Part shown: positions 22,886 to 33,271 of the stretch, one piece after another | Layout: every line of letters begins with the position of its first letter | Position numbering within the stretch: the first letter of the stretch is position 1 | Origin: Apoda limacodes | Lineage: Eukaryota > Arthropoda > Insecta > Lepidoptera > Limacodidae | NCBI GenBank assembly: GCA_946406115.1 | Contig: OX291550.1 | Span: 21,118,722 to 21,182,721 of the forward strand | DNA length: 64,000 bases | Direction of reading: 5' to 3' | Position numbers and translations under genes: made by a program | The notes under the pieces: model-generated | Database searches by the model: none | What the model saw: only the letters and a program-made list of their open reading frames with translations | Told to the model about the DNA's origin: nothing

Positions 22886-24560
22886 TAAATTAATAAAATA
22901 TAAAGGTTCTAATATCTATTTAGCCTTACGTCCTTTATTGGGTTGTATATCACTACACAACCCAAACAGCTAGTTATAGAAACTTAAAACTTAACAGGTT
23001 ACTTAAACATTTTTCTAAATTCAACCATGCAGTGCCCGAAGAACATGTTAAAGTTTGTATATGTTGGGCGGATAATGTTAAATCTTATATATCTTATAAT
23101 CTTATACATAACACTGCAAGAAACCAGATAGTAACAAAAATTTCATTTTAAATTATTTTTAAGATTTAAAACGAATGTTGTTGATTATTATATTTTCCAT
23201 AGAATATAATTTTATTATAAAAACGAAAAAAAAACAATCTTTTCTTTTTTCAAGTTGAACGACACGATTCCCTACGTGCCAAACTTCTTTTTATATCAAA
23301 GACGTCATTATCAGAAGGCGGTTAGACAGCCTGCCAAGGACACCAGGCGATTTGGGAGGCTGCCAACATCGCACGAGCCTCCTAGAGCAAAGATAATTAT
23401 ATATAGAATGTTGCTGGCTGGTGAATTATGATAACTTCATCACAAGAACCGCGAAATATAAACGCGAAGAGCACGTTGGTACACATAATAATGTTTGTTT
23501 ACACTGATCAAATACTTATACTGTGGTTGTAGTGTGTAAATATAATAATTCTAGCTATTTGTCATGTAATAAATAATATGCTGTAGAAGTAAGTAACTCC
23601 ACTATAAGAAAATGAGGACTTTCAAAGTAATGAAAATACAAAAACTCATAATCAACCCATAATAACCACATCGAGTTACCAGACTGGATTGACTATGGAT
23701 TAATTAAATTACCCTGATGTACAAACGACTGACCTAATCGGAATCTGACGTAGTCCGAATCTGGCTAAATAAGAATCTCACTACCTGAGAACTTGTCTTC
23801 CTGAGAATGTTACCTACATCGCCCAAAGCATTTTTTCATAGCGATGATTTTACAGATATCTTAAAACAAATACTGTTATTTTCTGGTAAAAAAATGTGTA
23901 AAGTTATGTTATTTTTCTTCAGTTTGAAGGTTTCAAGTGATTCTAAAAATGTTCGGTTTCAATTAAAACACTAAAAACTACCAACAATCAAGTTAATTTT
24001 TCTTTTAAAACGAACTTCAAAATCATGATACTAAAATGATATCAAAAACTTACAAAATAAAATTCGCATAACTTTGTTCACAAACAAATACTTAACAGAT
24101 TTAAAGTAAGTAAAAAACAAGTACCGCTCGTGCAACTTCTCTTGAAAATATGTTTGGCGTCTTTAAAAAATCAGTTTTTACCTCTCCAGCACTAAAAGAT
24201 TGGTTTTGCTGTACAGAAACAGTGGGCAAAATCGATTTTTGCTGCGAGCGTGAGACAAAGTAATGCAACGTTCAAATATTACCTTTAGGAATTTTGCGAT
24301 ACTGAAATAACAACGCTATGATTGGTTTAGAAATAAATTTATTTTAATGAAAAGCATAACTACATTGCAACTTTTTATTGTTGATGTACTTAATATTTGT
24401 GAATAATAATACCTACTAATAATTAATAGCGTTTATTTAAAAAAAATATGCTTTGTTTTCGATAAAAGTGTAATAGAGTAAATTTCTAAACACACGTCTA
24501 AAAAAAGAAATGGCGCGAAACTAATAAGTTATTTTAACCTTAGATTGTTTATTTACGTAT
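22886..24560. other. no gene recognised
   Basis: AT-rich. A GC-richer stretch at 23320-23390 (GGCGGTTAGACAGCCTGCC, GATTTGGGAGGCTGCC) has no coding frame I recognise; a similar AGGAGGCTGCCAACTTTTTG phrase at 44457 suggests a shared repeat. Confidence 0.5.
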
Positions 24561-24740
24561 ATGTTGTATTACGAATTATACGAAGATATTTCTTTAACAT
24601 CAGAAGAGCTAAGACAACAAGTGTCTACTGCTGAACTAAACTTTTTACCAGATAAGTTATGTGAAAAATATCTTAAAGCATACGAATTGTTCAATAATTG
24701 GCGACTTTCAAAAGGTGCTAATGCTAAAAAGAATAGTTAG
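24561..24740 (+). CDS. 59-codon frame like the N-terminus of a Crypton-type tyrosine recombinase; fragment
   Basis: ATG at 24561 to TAG at 24738-24740. The product has an acidic start followed by LTSEELRQQVSTAELNFLPD and a helix-like stretch KYLKAYELFNNWRLSKGANA (about residues 35-54). The order LLP-[KD]-x-x-x-x-[KR]-Y-x-x-[AV]-[YF]-x-x-F-x-x-W is what I know from insect proteins related to Crypton tyrosine recombinases, where it begins the core-binding domain. The catalytic domain (R..H-x-x-R..Y) is not found downstream before the repeats begin, so this is either a transposon remnant or a first exon. No clear GT donor is seen at its end. Amino-acid use is balanced, unlike random AT-rich frames here. 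Function not claimed. Confidence 0.5.
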   Translation: MLYYELYEDISLTSEELRQQVSTAELNFLPDKLCEKYLKAYELFNNWRLSKGANAKKNS

Positions 24741-25144
24741 TACCTATCTATTGTTCATTTTTTGATAGGAGCAGACTATATTAGGTAGTATTTGTAAATT
24801 AGAATAAACTTATTGCTTAATATGGCCTTGAGTGTGTTCCTTGCCTAAGACCTATTTTTTCACGCTGGTAGAGGTGAAAAGTTGTATGTTTCACACAAAA
24901 GCAAATTATTGTAGGTCTCGCGCCTTTAAATCCCTCACTGCGCTCAGTAATCTATATTAGAATTAGACTACTTCGCTAGCTCGGGAAAGTTAGCACTCGT
25001 CACAAAAGACAACTTTGCTTAATTGTTGAACAAATAACTATTTTTAGCGATAAAAAAACAAACCCCTGGACCGATTTTGCTCAAACTCTTAACAGATCTA
25101 AATCATGACGTGTGTATCGATCGATATGGTCAGGAGAAAAATTG
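24741..25144. other. no gene recognised
   Basis: Contains a pattern (GACAACTTTGCTTA near 25010) that recurs as GTCGACTTTGCTTAAAGAAGG at 25427 and GGTCGACTTTGCTCATAGAAGG at 25999, so a local diverged repeat is likely. TTTTAGCGATAAAAAAACAAAC at 25044 recurs near 53182. Confidence 0.45.
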
Positions 25145-25345
25145 GTCCATTGGATCTAAGGTATGAGGCTGAATTCCTTGCCGATGGTGAGTGGTACGAT
25201 GGTAGAAAGTAGCCGTGAGCATCATTTCAAACAATTTCTCAGAACAAGTCCCATTATACAAGCGGTAGAACACACACAGGGAGGCAAAGTCTCTCTCCTC
25301 AGACTGAAGTTACTTAATGTTGTTTGGAATCGTTGACGATTCTCT
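25145..25345 (+). repeat. repeat shared with 61600-61760
   Basis: GATGGTGAGTGGTACGATGG, TAGAAAGTAGCCGTGAGCATC, CAATTTCTCAGAACAAG and GGTAGAACACACACAGGGAGG match, in the same order, the minus strand of 61600-61745. In that copy it is fused to the GGTGGCAAACAAGC repeat, so the two are parts of one family. Confidence 0.75.
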
Positions 25346-25599
25346 CAAACAAGTCGTTGAACCGAGACAAAATGGCCAAGCTTATACCAACCAATGGCCA
25401 ACCACATGGGTCGAACTTGCGACCAGTCGACTTTGCTTAAAGAAGGTTGACAAAATAACGAACACATTATAAGTATTGCAGAGAAAAATCTCTCTGTACT
25501 TGACTATTTTTATAACAGTACTCGACAATAATGGATTTTAAAAGTAAATTGCTGGTGGCTTAAACTCACCACCAGTGAAATTTCATACAACTTCGCTGG
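25346..25599. other. no gene recognised
   Basis: Spacer with the GTCGACTTTGCTTA pattern and a small hairpin GCTGGTGGCTTAAACTCACCAC near 25550. Confidence 0.45.
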
Positions 25600-25967
25600 T
25601 AGGGTTGCCAGGTCTTAAAACTGAAAAGCCGGACATTTAGGTAAAAAGGCCGAACATCTTTAATTTTTTAGTCTTAGAGTACACGACAATTTTCTTTTTA
25701 AAGTAAAAAAAGGGTTTATTATTTACCATAAAATCTTAAATTCTAATGAAAGAACAATAAATTAAATGAATCAGTCTTGTTAATCATTATATAATCATTC
25801 AATGTTCAGGTGTGCGGAGCGGAATCCAATACATGACAAATATAAAAAAAAGGTTAAAATTTTAATCCTAACAAAAGCCTGACAGGCCGGACACCATCTA
25901 ATTTGGCCAGACACGCAAACACAAAGCCTGACTATGTCCGGCTTTATCCGGACGCCTGGAAACCCTA
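25600..25967. mobile_element. hAT-type MITE, 368 bp, with 8-bp target duplication
   Basis: Ends are TAGGGTTGCCAGG and, inverted, TAGGGTTTCCAGG; the similarity continues as AAGCCGGAC on both sides. The identical octamer TTCGCTGG flanks it at 25592-25599 and 25968-25975. An 8-bp duplication with a T/CAGGG terminus is characteristic of hAT elements. The interior is AT-rich with no transposase. Confidence 0.88.
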
Positions 25968-26188
25968 TTCGCTGGCACCTATTCGAATACTGCGGGAGGG
26001 TCGACTTTGCTCATAGAAGGTTGTCAAACTAATGATTATATCAAGCATTTTTGAGTAAATGGCGGTGCCATGAGAATTTGAAGACGTGTTCTAGAAATAA
26101 GTATATAGATCTGCAATGTGCTAGTTTTCCCAAAAGTTAATATAAACATGTTTTAGGATTTTGAGAAACCACATATCTATTTATCTAT
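25968..26188. other. no gene recognised
   Basis: Short AT-rich spacer after the MITE target duplication. Confidence 0.5.
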
Positions 26189-26292
26189 GGATCAAAACAA
26201 CGGTCGTCATATTGAAATGGTGTTAACTTACAACGACACTAGCGACCAAACATCGAAAGTTAGAAGGTCAAAAAAGTTTGTTGCACTGTACA
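26189..26292. mobile_element. MITE fragment, same family as 5535-5673
   Basis: GATCAAAACAACGGTCGTC, TGAAATGGTGTTAACTTACAA, CACTAGCGACCAAACA and AAGTTTGTTGCACTGTACA align over 104 bp with 5571-5674 without gaps. The left inverted end is missing. The 87-codon frame from 26187 reads through this repeat and is not treated as a gene. Confidence 0.7.
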
Positions 26293-26799
26293 GAATATTA
26301 ATGTGTCACTACTTTGAAGTTTCTACACTTTCAAATCAAATAATATTTATTGAAGTAGGTCGTCAATACAGTGCCAAAAAGAGCCGTCAAGAAACTCAAC
26401 TTAGAAGTGTACAGTCTGTAGTGAAACACTTAGGAATGAAAATAAGATAGTAAGCTACTAAAAACAAAGGTTTAACACACAAGTCAAAGCGTATAGTTTA
26501 AGCTATTATGGTTAAAAACAAACAAGTTTCATGAACGCGATTAGATTTTGTTTTAGGAAATTGACACCACACTTTCACGGTCTATTTGAAATTAAAAAAA
26601 ATCCAATTTGTATTCCAGAACGTGATTTCATAATAGGAATGTCATTTCGCTCCACGAATATTTTTCTAATTTTACGAGCATCTTATTTTCTGCATATTAA
26701 ATTTAATCTACGTCACGTTTCCGAGCTCTGTGATATTTAGATATGGTAATCATGTCATCTGCAAAACGGTAAATGAGAATTCCCTTTTTTATGAAAGCT
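26293..26799. other. no gene recognised
   Basis: AT-rich; the 69-codon frame 26531-26740 has no motif. Confidence 0.5.
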
Positions 26800-26905
26800 A
26801 CGTTTTTAAAAATCCTTCGCCCTATGGCAAAAACGGGGACCCTTATAGTTTCATCGTGTCCGTCTGTCCGTCGGTATATCAACATCCGTCGGTATAACAG
26901 CATCA
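26800..26905. mobile_element. GGGTTCCG-family fragment
   Basis: CCCTATGGCAAAAACGGGGACC, CTTATAGTTTCATCGTGTCC and GTCTGTCCGTCGG are the characteristic interior of the family. Terminal bases are lost. Confidence 0.5.
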
Positions 26906-27099
26906 TTAGCTAATTTAATTTTACAGAAGGTTTCTTATACGAAACGCTATTTTATGCAATAAAATTAAGCTCTCCATATATTGTACTTTGTGTGGGATGT
27001 CGTTGGATATAGGAGTTCGAAAATGCATTTGAGTTTCCAGAGTAAGCTTTGATCGGCTGCATATTATGTGAATTATATCTTACAAAATTAAATATTTTG
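26906..27099. other. no gene recognised
   Basis: AT-rich spacer. Confidence 0.5.
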
Positions 27100-27258
27100 T
27101 CCTCCTATAGTTTTTCAACGGTTTAAAAAAATTGTTGAAGGGACTAAAAAAACCAAGGCTACTTTTTATCCCGGAAATATACAATCAAGGAGTTGCCGTA
27201 GAATTCCAACGCAAGAAACCGAATCTAGCGCAGGCGGAGCCCTGGGCAAAAACTAGCA
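27100..27258 (+). mobile_element. Lep1-like element, 3' part
   Basis: AAGGCTACTTTTTATCCCGG, CAAGGAGTTGCCGTAG, and the terminal GCGGAGCCCTGGGCAAAAACTAG match 10712-11178. Confidence 0.65.
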
Positions 27259-27350
27259 ATAAATATAAAGGTTTACTGGACTAATACTTTTGTATTCTAC
27301 TATAAGTAAAGAAAGCAGATTGATTGGAATATTTCTGTATTCTGTAATGA

Positions 27351-27561
27351 AGGCTGGGTTGCACCAACTAACTTTGACGTTAAGCAGCCGAAGATTCTAT
27401 GAAAATTTCCATAGGTACCTTTCTTTCAACTTAACCGGCTCATCAAAGTTCAGCAAACGACTAGCTGGTTAACTTTAAAAATAGCTGACGATAGAAATTC
27501 TATACAATCTACCATTTTTGGTGAATGGTAAACGTCAAAGTTAGTTGGTGCAACCCAGCCT
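27351..27561. mobile_element. MITE, 211 bp, 31-bp perfect inverted ends
   Basis: AGGCTGGGTTGCACCAACTA and the following AACTTTGACGTT at 27351-27381 are exactly complementary to 27531-27561. TAATGA lies directly on both sides (27345-27350 and 27562-27567), suggesting a 6-bp target duplication, or a shorter one with chance extension. Perfect ends imply recent insertion. Non-coding interior. Confidence 0.9.
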
Positions 27562-28069
27562 TAATGACAAACATCCCAACATTTTTACACACTTTAATTT
27601 TTTTTAATATTACTAAAATTGATAAAGTTTGACTTAGGCTCCAAGAAATCTCGCTTCCACTGCTGAGTACAAACGCGAAAGATAAAATATTAAATATTAA
27701 CGGTTGACAGACCACTGAGGTTTAATTTCCTGATGATAAATGAAGTCCAACGACTCCAAACACAAAGAAAGGCAATTAATCATAACTCCCACGCAACCTT
27801 GAAAAGTAAGCAAAGTAGACGTCATCAATTTGCTTTTTTTAAAATTGTAACAGATACCTAGTATGCTGAACATTAAAATAATTACTTCAGATTTAATTAT
27901 ATTAAAGTGTTAAACTTAACTTAACTCAGTTAATAAATATATCGTTTTTCTTTAAAATTAGATAAGGTTAGATTTCTTAATTCGAAACACCATTGACATT
28001 ATAGTCATCAAAGAGATTATTTTAACCTACGTAAAAAAGGAGGAAATTCTCAATTAGACCTTGTTGTTT
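27562..28069. other. no gene recognised
   Basis: AT-rich; the 68-codon minus frame 27509-27715 overlaps the MITE end and is accidental. GGAGGAAATTCTCAATTAGACC near 28037 is a scrap of the GACTTCAAAAA repeat. Confidence 0.5.
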
Positions 28070-28490
28070 TTTAGGGTTCCGCACCCAAAGGGTAAAAATG
28101 GGACCCTATTACTAAGAACGCGCGTCTGTCCGTCTGTCACCAAGCTGTTTCTCATTAACCGTGATAGATAGTCTTCACATTTTCTTCTTCACAGAAATTT
28201 TCACAGATGATGTATTTCTGTTCAAGCTATAACAACAAATACTAAAAAACAGAATAAAATACATATTTAAGGCAGCCACATACAACAAATGTAATTTTTA
28301 TGCCCGTTTTTGCTCCATGATTCGCAGAATATTTAGTTATATATTCACTTCAAAAATAAATAGTTAAATAAAAATAAAACAAATACTTAAGAGGGGCTCC
28401 CATACAACAAACGTGATTTTCTTGCCGTTTAATAGATAATAGCACGGAAACCTTCGTGCGCGAGTACAACTCGCACTTGACCGGTTTTTT
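28070..28490 (+). mobile_element. GGGTTCCG...CTTGACCGGTTTT element, full length
   Basis: Begins TTTTTTAGGGTTCCGCACCC, then GGGACCCTATTACTAAGAAC, CGTCTGTCCGTCTGTCACC, CTGTTTCTCATTAACCGTGA, CTCCCATACAACAAACGTGA and ends CGAGTACAACTCGCACTTGACCGG. Minus-strand copies are at 43340-43762 and 54238-54592. A very common lepidopteran non-coding element; its class is not settled from the sequence. Confidence 0.7.
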
Positions 28491-28644
28491 AAAATAAAAC
28501 ATTCAATGTCATGCCAACAATTGTTCTTCAAGTGCGAGTTGGACTCGCGCACGAAGGTTTCCGTGCTATTATCTATTAAACGGCAAGAAAATCACGTTTG
28601 TTGTATGGGAGCCCCTCTTAAGTATTTGTTTTATTTTTATTTAA
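28364..28644. repeat. snap-back inverted repeat, 117-bp arms
   Basis: Arm 28364-28480 is repeated inverted at 28528-28644 with about one mismatch, around a 47-base spacer. The arm is the 3' third of the preceding element, so this is a local inverted duplication that makes a long hairpin. Confidence 0.93.
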
Positions 28645-28683
28645 TGTAACCTAGTTTTATAAGAATAACCGAGAATAACATAG

Positions 28684-28857
28684 AACTAGCTTTTGCCCGC
28701 CGTTCCAACCGCCCTAAATTCGGTTATCGGTAAATTTCAACGGCAACTTCTCAATTATAGAAAAAACCAACTCACACTTGACGTTTTTAATTAGCCAATG
28801 TCCTTCTTCAGGACTCAAACTATCTCCACGCCAAGTTTCATCTAAATCGGTTTAGCA
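28684..28857 (-). mobile_element. Lep1-like element, 3' half
   Basis: CTAGCTTTTGCCCGCCGTTCC, CCGCCCTAAATTCGGTTATCG, ACTCACACTTGACGTTTTTAA and AACTATCTCCACGCCAAGTTT follow the family order. Confidence 0.7.
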
Positions 28858-28935
28858 GTCAAAGTCAAAGTCAATTTTTTTTATTCAAACTAAGTTTTTA
28901 AAAACATTTTTGAATCCTCAGTTATTAAATACTGT
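28858..28935 (-). mobile_element. LINE B-type 3' tail
   Basis: GTCAAAGTCAAAGTCAATTTT followed by TTATTCAAACTAAG is the reverse complement of the TTTGAC tail and poly(A)-side sequence of the element ending at 22455. Confidence 0.65.
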
Positions 28936-29676
28936 TTTTTTAATTTTTATATTATTTTAATTTTTATTTGGTTTACCGATAAATGTCTATATGATGTACT
29001 TATTATAATATACCTTCAAAATGCCGTTTCGATTAAACTGGACGTACATAACTAAACTCGGGTTAGCACTGACAGCAGGATAGCGCATACATATTTCTAC
29101 AGTGCAGACAGAAACAACACAAAACTCTTAATCGGTAGAGCGAGGTTTTGAAGGCGGCCCTGCAGATGCTCGTAAAGCGAATATTTAAGAAAACCAATTT
29201 CCATCAAGTGGTCCCCTTTTAATAGGCAAAGGTTCAATTACTTGGCTTCAAAACAAGTTAATTAAACACTCCGTGTGAATTCGTAATAGTCTATCACTGC
29301 CTTCTTTAGTTCCATTTAAATTGCTTTTAAATTTAGGTCGATAACTTATTATTACACTTTTCATTGCCACACTGCTGGGAATTTCAATTAATATTAAATG
29401 TGACTTGTAATACTAAGAATATCAAGTTGTTTGTAAATATTTTAGTACTCTGTTACTTTTTTATACTAACAAAACGAATGATCCATGTGAATAAATAAAT
29501 TTTAACTTATCCTGGTATTATTTGGTGTATATTTTAGAGATTTTGTGCCGGAAAAATACCTACGGAATCCAATCAAGTCTTACGACTATTTACTATTACT
29601 ATAACAACTACTGATTTGTAGGTACCTACAGTTACTATAATTTTTTTCAAAACAAAGCATTGTCATTCATTAATCA
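28936..29676. other. no gene recognised
   Basis: AT-rich, no convincing frame. Confidence 0.5.
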
Positions 29677-29900
29677 CTAGCTTTTTCTAGCGGTTCCACC
29701 TGCCCTAAATCCGGTTATCGGCAACTCCTCAATTATAGGAAAAAACCGACTCACACTTGACGTTTTAAGTAGTCTATGTCCTTTCTCGGGACTCAAACTA
29801 TCTCCATGCCAAATTTCATCTTAGTCGGTAGGTACGACAGTTTATAAGTGAAGAGGCAACATTTATAATTTCGCATTTATGATATTTATATATAAATTAT
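29677..29900 (-). mobile_element. Lep1-like element, near complete
   Basis: CACTAGCTTTTTCTAGCGG, CACCTGCCCTAAATCCGG, CCGACTCACACTTGACGTTTT, AACTATCTCCATGCCAAATTT and a terminal ATTTCGCATTTATGATATTTA. Confidence 0.7.
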
Positions 29901-32329
29901 CTTAACTTTATTTATAACATAACCTTGAAGTTTTTGCACTGTTTTTGATAAATGGATCAAATTAATTAAATTAAACGCCCTTTTTTCTATTCCTACAGTC
30001 TATTATTTTATTTCATATTTTCTTTATTTGAATTTACAAACTTTTACTTTATACATAATAGTTAATACTTAGTTATATTTAACAAAAAAATAAAAAAGTA
30101 ACCAACAAGTATTGTGTTTAATATACATTAATCTAGGAAATAGTCTAGGTAATTTATACCATAAAATATACCAATATATAATCAAAATACATTCATCTAT
30201 TTCTACTCAATTAAACAACAAATTTATATCAAAACATCTTAACTTTCGCAATAATGATATTAGTAAGATTGAAACATTTTTGATTAAATACAATTTATCT
30301 TTTGTTTTCTCTTTTTTTCTACAGTTATCTACGATAAACAGTTTTGGTCGTTCGGTAGCCCGTAGTGCAATTTAATTCCAATAATAACTTTATTATCAAC
30401 CAACAGGGATCAAGAATACTAGAGAAGTCGTGAAACAATATGTTCTAAAAAAGAAAATGTATGTTTGGGACTAAATAATGGCAAACAAAAAAAATCTTTA
30501 GTGTTTCAAGCAAATAAAAAGAGTAACTATGATATTTACACATCATTCAAGTAATCTTGCAATTATTCATCCCCTGTTAAGGCCCTCTTTGCTGACATCG
30601 CCTCTACCGCGTCCAGCGAGTTTGACCCAGTAATACCTTCTTAGTATATATGGGTCAAATAAGACTGGAACTTAACCTACCCTCAGGGATTATTCTAAAA
30701 GCTGCGGCAACTCCTTAAGAACCACTTAAATAAAATAGTTACTTTTTTATATAACCTTTCTCAAAGCTTTTTTGCATAAAAGAGAGTAAAATTACTTTTA
30801 TCTTAAAAGCTTTATTTGAAAATGTCAATTGAATAAAGTAAAAACTGTTTTCTCGACATCCATTCATGTGATGTAGGAAAATTTTCTTAATGCCATTTAT
30901 TTTCTAATGCCAAAGTGCTAATGTTACTCTTTAGGGGAGAATTGTACAAACCCGGGTATATGCGGGTCAAACCGGGTGCCTCAAAATCTATGAATCTACC
31001 AGCGACATCTATCAATTTCACAATGAAATACGTAGCTCTTGGTGCCATGAGGAGCATAGTAAAGGCTCAGTGTGATATTTTTATTGAAAATCTGTGAAAT
31101 ATTATCGATATCTGTATTCATTTAGACTATAGTGAATCAACTTTACGTTACACATGTATTCAAGAGTATGCCAAAGATTAAGCATAGTTTGAAGAACATT
31201 TTAAAGGTTTTGTTATTTGTTTACAAAGACTAGAACCTGACTGATGTCATTTTATTTAATAACTGTCTATTTGGGATAAAAATTGGATCCCAAATTTGGA
31301 GCATTGTCGCAAATAGTACTTGATTGTACCTAACCCACATGAGGCAACAATGCCGACTAAAAATGTGTTACTTTTGTATCAGATCTTGGTGTATAAAAGT
31401 CTTGTTATATTTCAATAAAATTTTAACAATTAAGACGAAATGTGGTATAATTATAGTAATAATAAAAGAATACCCGGTAATATCTCAAATAGTGGAGCAT
31501 AACCTGGTTATTTGTCGTTTAAAAAAAAACTTTATAACAAAAAAAAACAACCGGCTGCAAAAAGATGGACTAAAAAGTTAAAAATAATTAATTATTTTCA
31601 AAATTCTGAGTCGAAGTTTTTGTTGTTGAAGTGTGTTAAAAACCGTTAGGTACATAGAAACCAACTTCAAACTGTAATTCAGCTCAGATTTTTGGAAATA
31701 TAGAACCGGGAGTTCTGCCCCACTTTTCCCAACTAATTACTCGAACACACATCAAATTTTAAAATTTATAATGTCACACAAAAACAACAAACTAGACTAA
31801 ATAAACTAAAAATAAGCTTAAATCATACGATACGAACCTATAAATAATAAAATTGTCCCTAATCACTGCCTAATGTTACTATTTCTAAGAAACGATTTCC
31901 CTAAGCAACAACGCCCTCTCAGCCAAGCTGTCGGATAATAAATGTATTTTAGAATTTTTTTATCAAAAATAGGAAGGAACACAAAATTTATAGTAGAAAT
32001 GTTATTAAAATTCTTTCGCCATAAGACAAATTTCCCATATTCTATTCACATCAAGTTACTTTCTAAAAGTACCTACTTATATTTTTTTAGTCGACGAATG
32101 GTGCATAATATGTTGCTTTGGGTTGATTCCATACATCTCTAAAACAGAAAAACATCCTCTACGTGGCTACGGAAACTGGATGCTCGCAGGCCAAGTCTTA
32201 TCACGTAAATCCAGCAAAATTTAAGAGCACCGCAGCTTATATTTTTTTTGTAATCGATTACAAATTTACATAGTAGGTTACGTAAAAATAAGACAATATC
32301 TGCCTATTACTTGTAACATGAACAGTTGG
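29901..32329. other. no gene recognised
   Basis: AT-rich. Frames of 60-87 codons at 30112, 30915, 31324 and 31942 (all +) carry no motif and strong Asn, Lys, Ile, Phe bias. CCAGCGACATCTATCAATTT near 31003 resembles a phrase seen in many lepidopteran repeats. 31600-31680 has GACTTCAAAAA-type scraps. Confidence 0.5.
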
Positions 32330-32600
32330 CCTCTTAAATAACCTGGAGTCGCTTAGCGAACTATGCTGTTTGTTATGAATGTTTTTGCACTAAAAAACTC
32401 CGGAATGAGGATTCTCGCCAAAGAGCTAAAGGCGACATAGCTCAAATAATTAGCAAACAGAAGTGGCAACGAACATGCCACATTCCATATCTATGGAAAA
32501 GAAGTGCTTAAGTGACGACCACGGATTACAAGTGTGAAACGTCCTCCTATCTAGTGGACATATACCGTTATGTAGACGAGGAAAGCCTGCGTCCAGCTGT
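32330..32600 (+). pseudogene. RTE-type LINE fragment, heavily decayed
   Basis: TTGGCCTCTTAAATAA, GAGTCGCTTAGCGAACTATG, CGCCAAAGAGCTAAAGGCGACATAGCTCA, AAGTGGCAACGAACATGCCAC and CGACCACGGATTACA correspond in order to 50985-51345 and 42690-43010, where the protein reads like the C-terminus of RTE-type reverse transcriptases. Many stops and frameshifts. Confidence 0.6.
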
Positions 32601-32819
32601 GGTATTCTTCCAGTTGAGACGACAACTTCCTATTATTAGGAAAATTACTGATGTTTTGTCACTTGCAAAACTTGAGGTTTACTCTCGCGTGATTCGTGGC
32701 TACTCACACTATTAAAAAAAATGACGTAGGTATACAATTTACACGTGCAGAAGTGTGCGCGTTATAAACAAGCGGTCATAGCATATATTTATGTGACAAA
32801 CAACTTGAGTGAAAACGAA

Positions 32820-33170
32820 GACGGCGCGATATGTATCTTAACGTGCGTGAGTAGGTAGTGCAGAAAAAAAAATTGTTGATTATACTGATATCAGTGTTAT
32901 CAAAAAATGCTTTTTGTAAAGGTTTAAAGCACTATGCATATCACGGCTATGCTTTACAGTTGAAGGCTAATAACACTTAGAACTTTAAAGATTTCTTTGC
33001 CAACACATTTTTAAAAAGCGTGAACCCTTTTCAAGTTAGTTAAGGTTTATTTTTCAAACTAAAGTTCATTAATCGTGGTTTCACGTGTCAGGCTTTAAAC
33101 CATATCCAGAAGAATACAGTCATTAAATTTCAGTCTAATCTATGGAACGGCTTCGGAGAAATCTTTGCCA
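32820..33170 (+). repeat. unclassified interspersed family, copy 2 of 4
   Basis: CGCGATATGTATC, TATCAAAAAATGCTTTTTG, AAAGGTTTAAAGCAC, ATCACGGCTATGCTT, AACACTTAGAACTTT, TTTCTTTGCCAACACA, TTCATTAATCG and AACGGCTTCGGAGAAA match the other copies in order. Fullest plus-strand copy. Confidence 0.7.
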
Positions 33171-33174
33171 AAAT

Positions 33175-33270
33175 AAAATATTTAAGTAGTATAGCCTCCT
33201 AACTATACTTTGCTATGTTAGTATTTAATAACTTTGACAATTCAAAAGTGTTTGTAAAAACCTAATTTGA
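33175..33270 (+). repeat. LINE 3' UTR fragment, inverted copy at 34667-34758
   Basis: TAGTATAGCCTCCTAACTAT, GCTATGTTAGTATTTAATAA and CTTTGACAATTCAAAAGTGTT appear as the exact complement at 34667-34758. The latter part resembles the 3' UTR of LINE B near 22380-22420. It abuts the outer edge of the large palindrome. Confidence 0.8.
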
Positions 33271-33271
33271 T

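Noticed and set aside
26187..26450. 87-codon plus frame
   Set aside because: Its first third is a MITE fragment repeated at 5571-5674, where the frame is broken.
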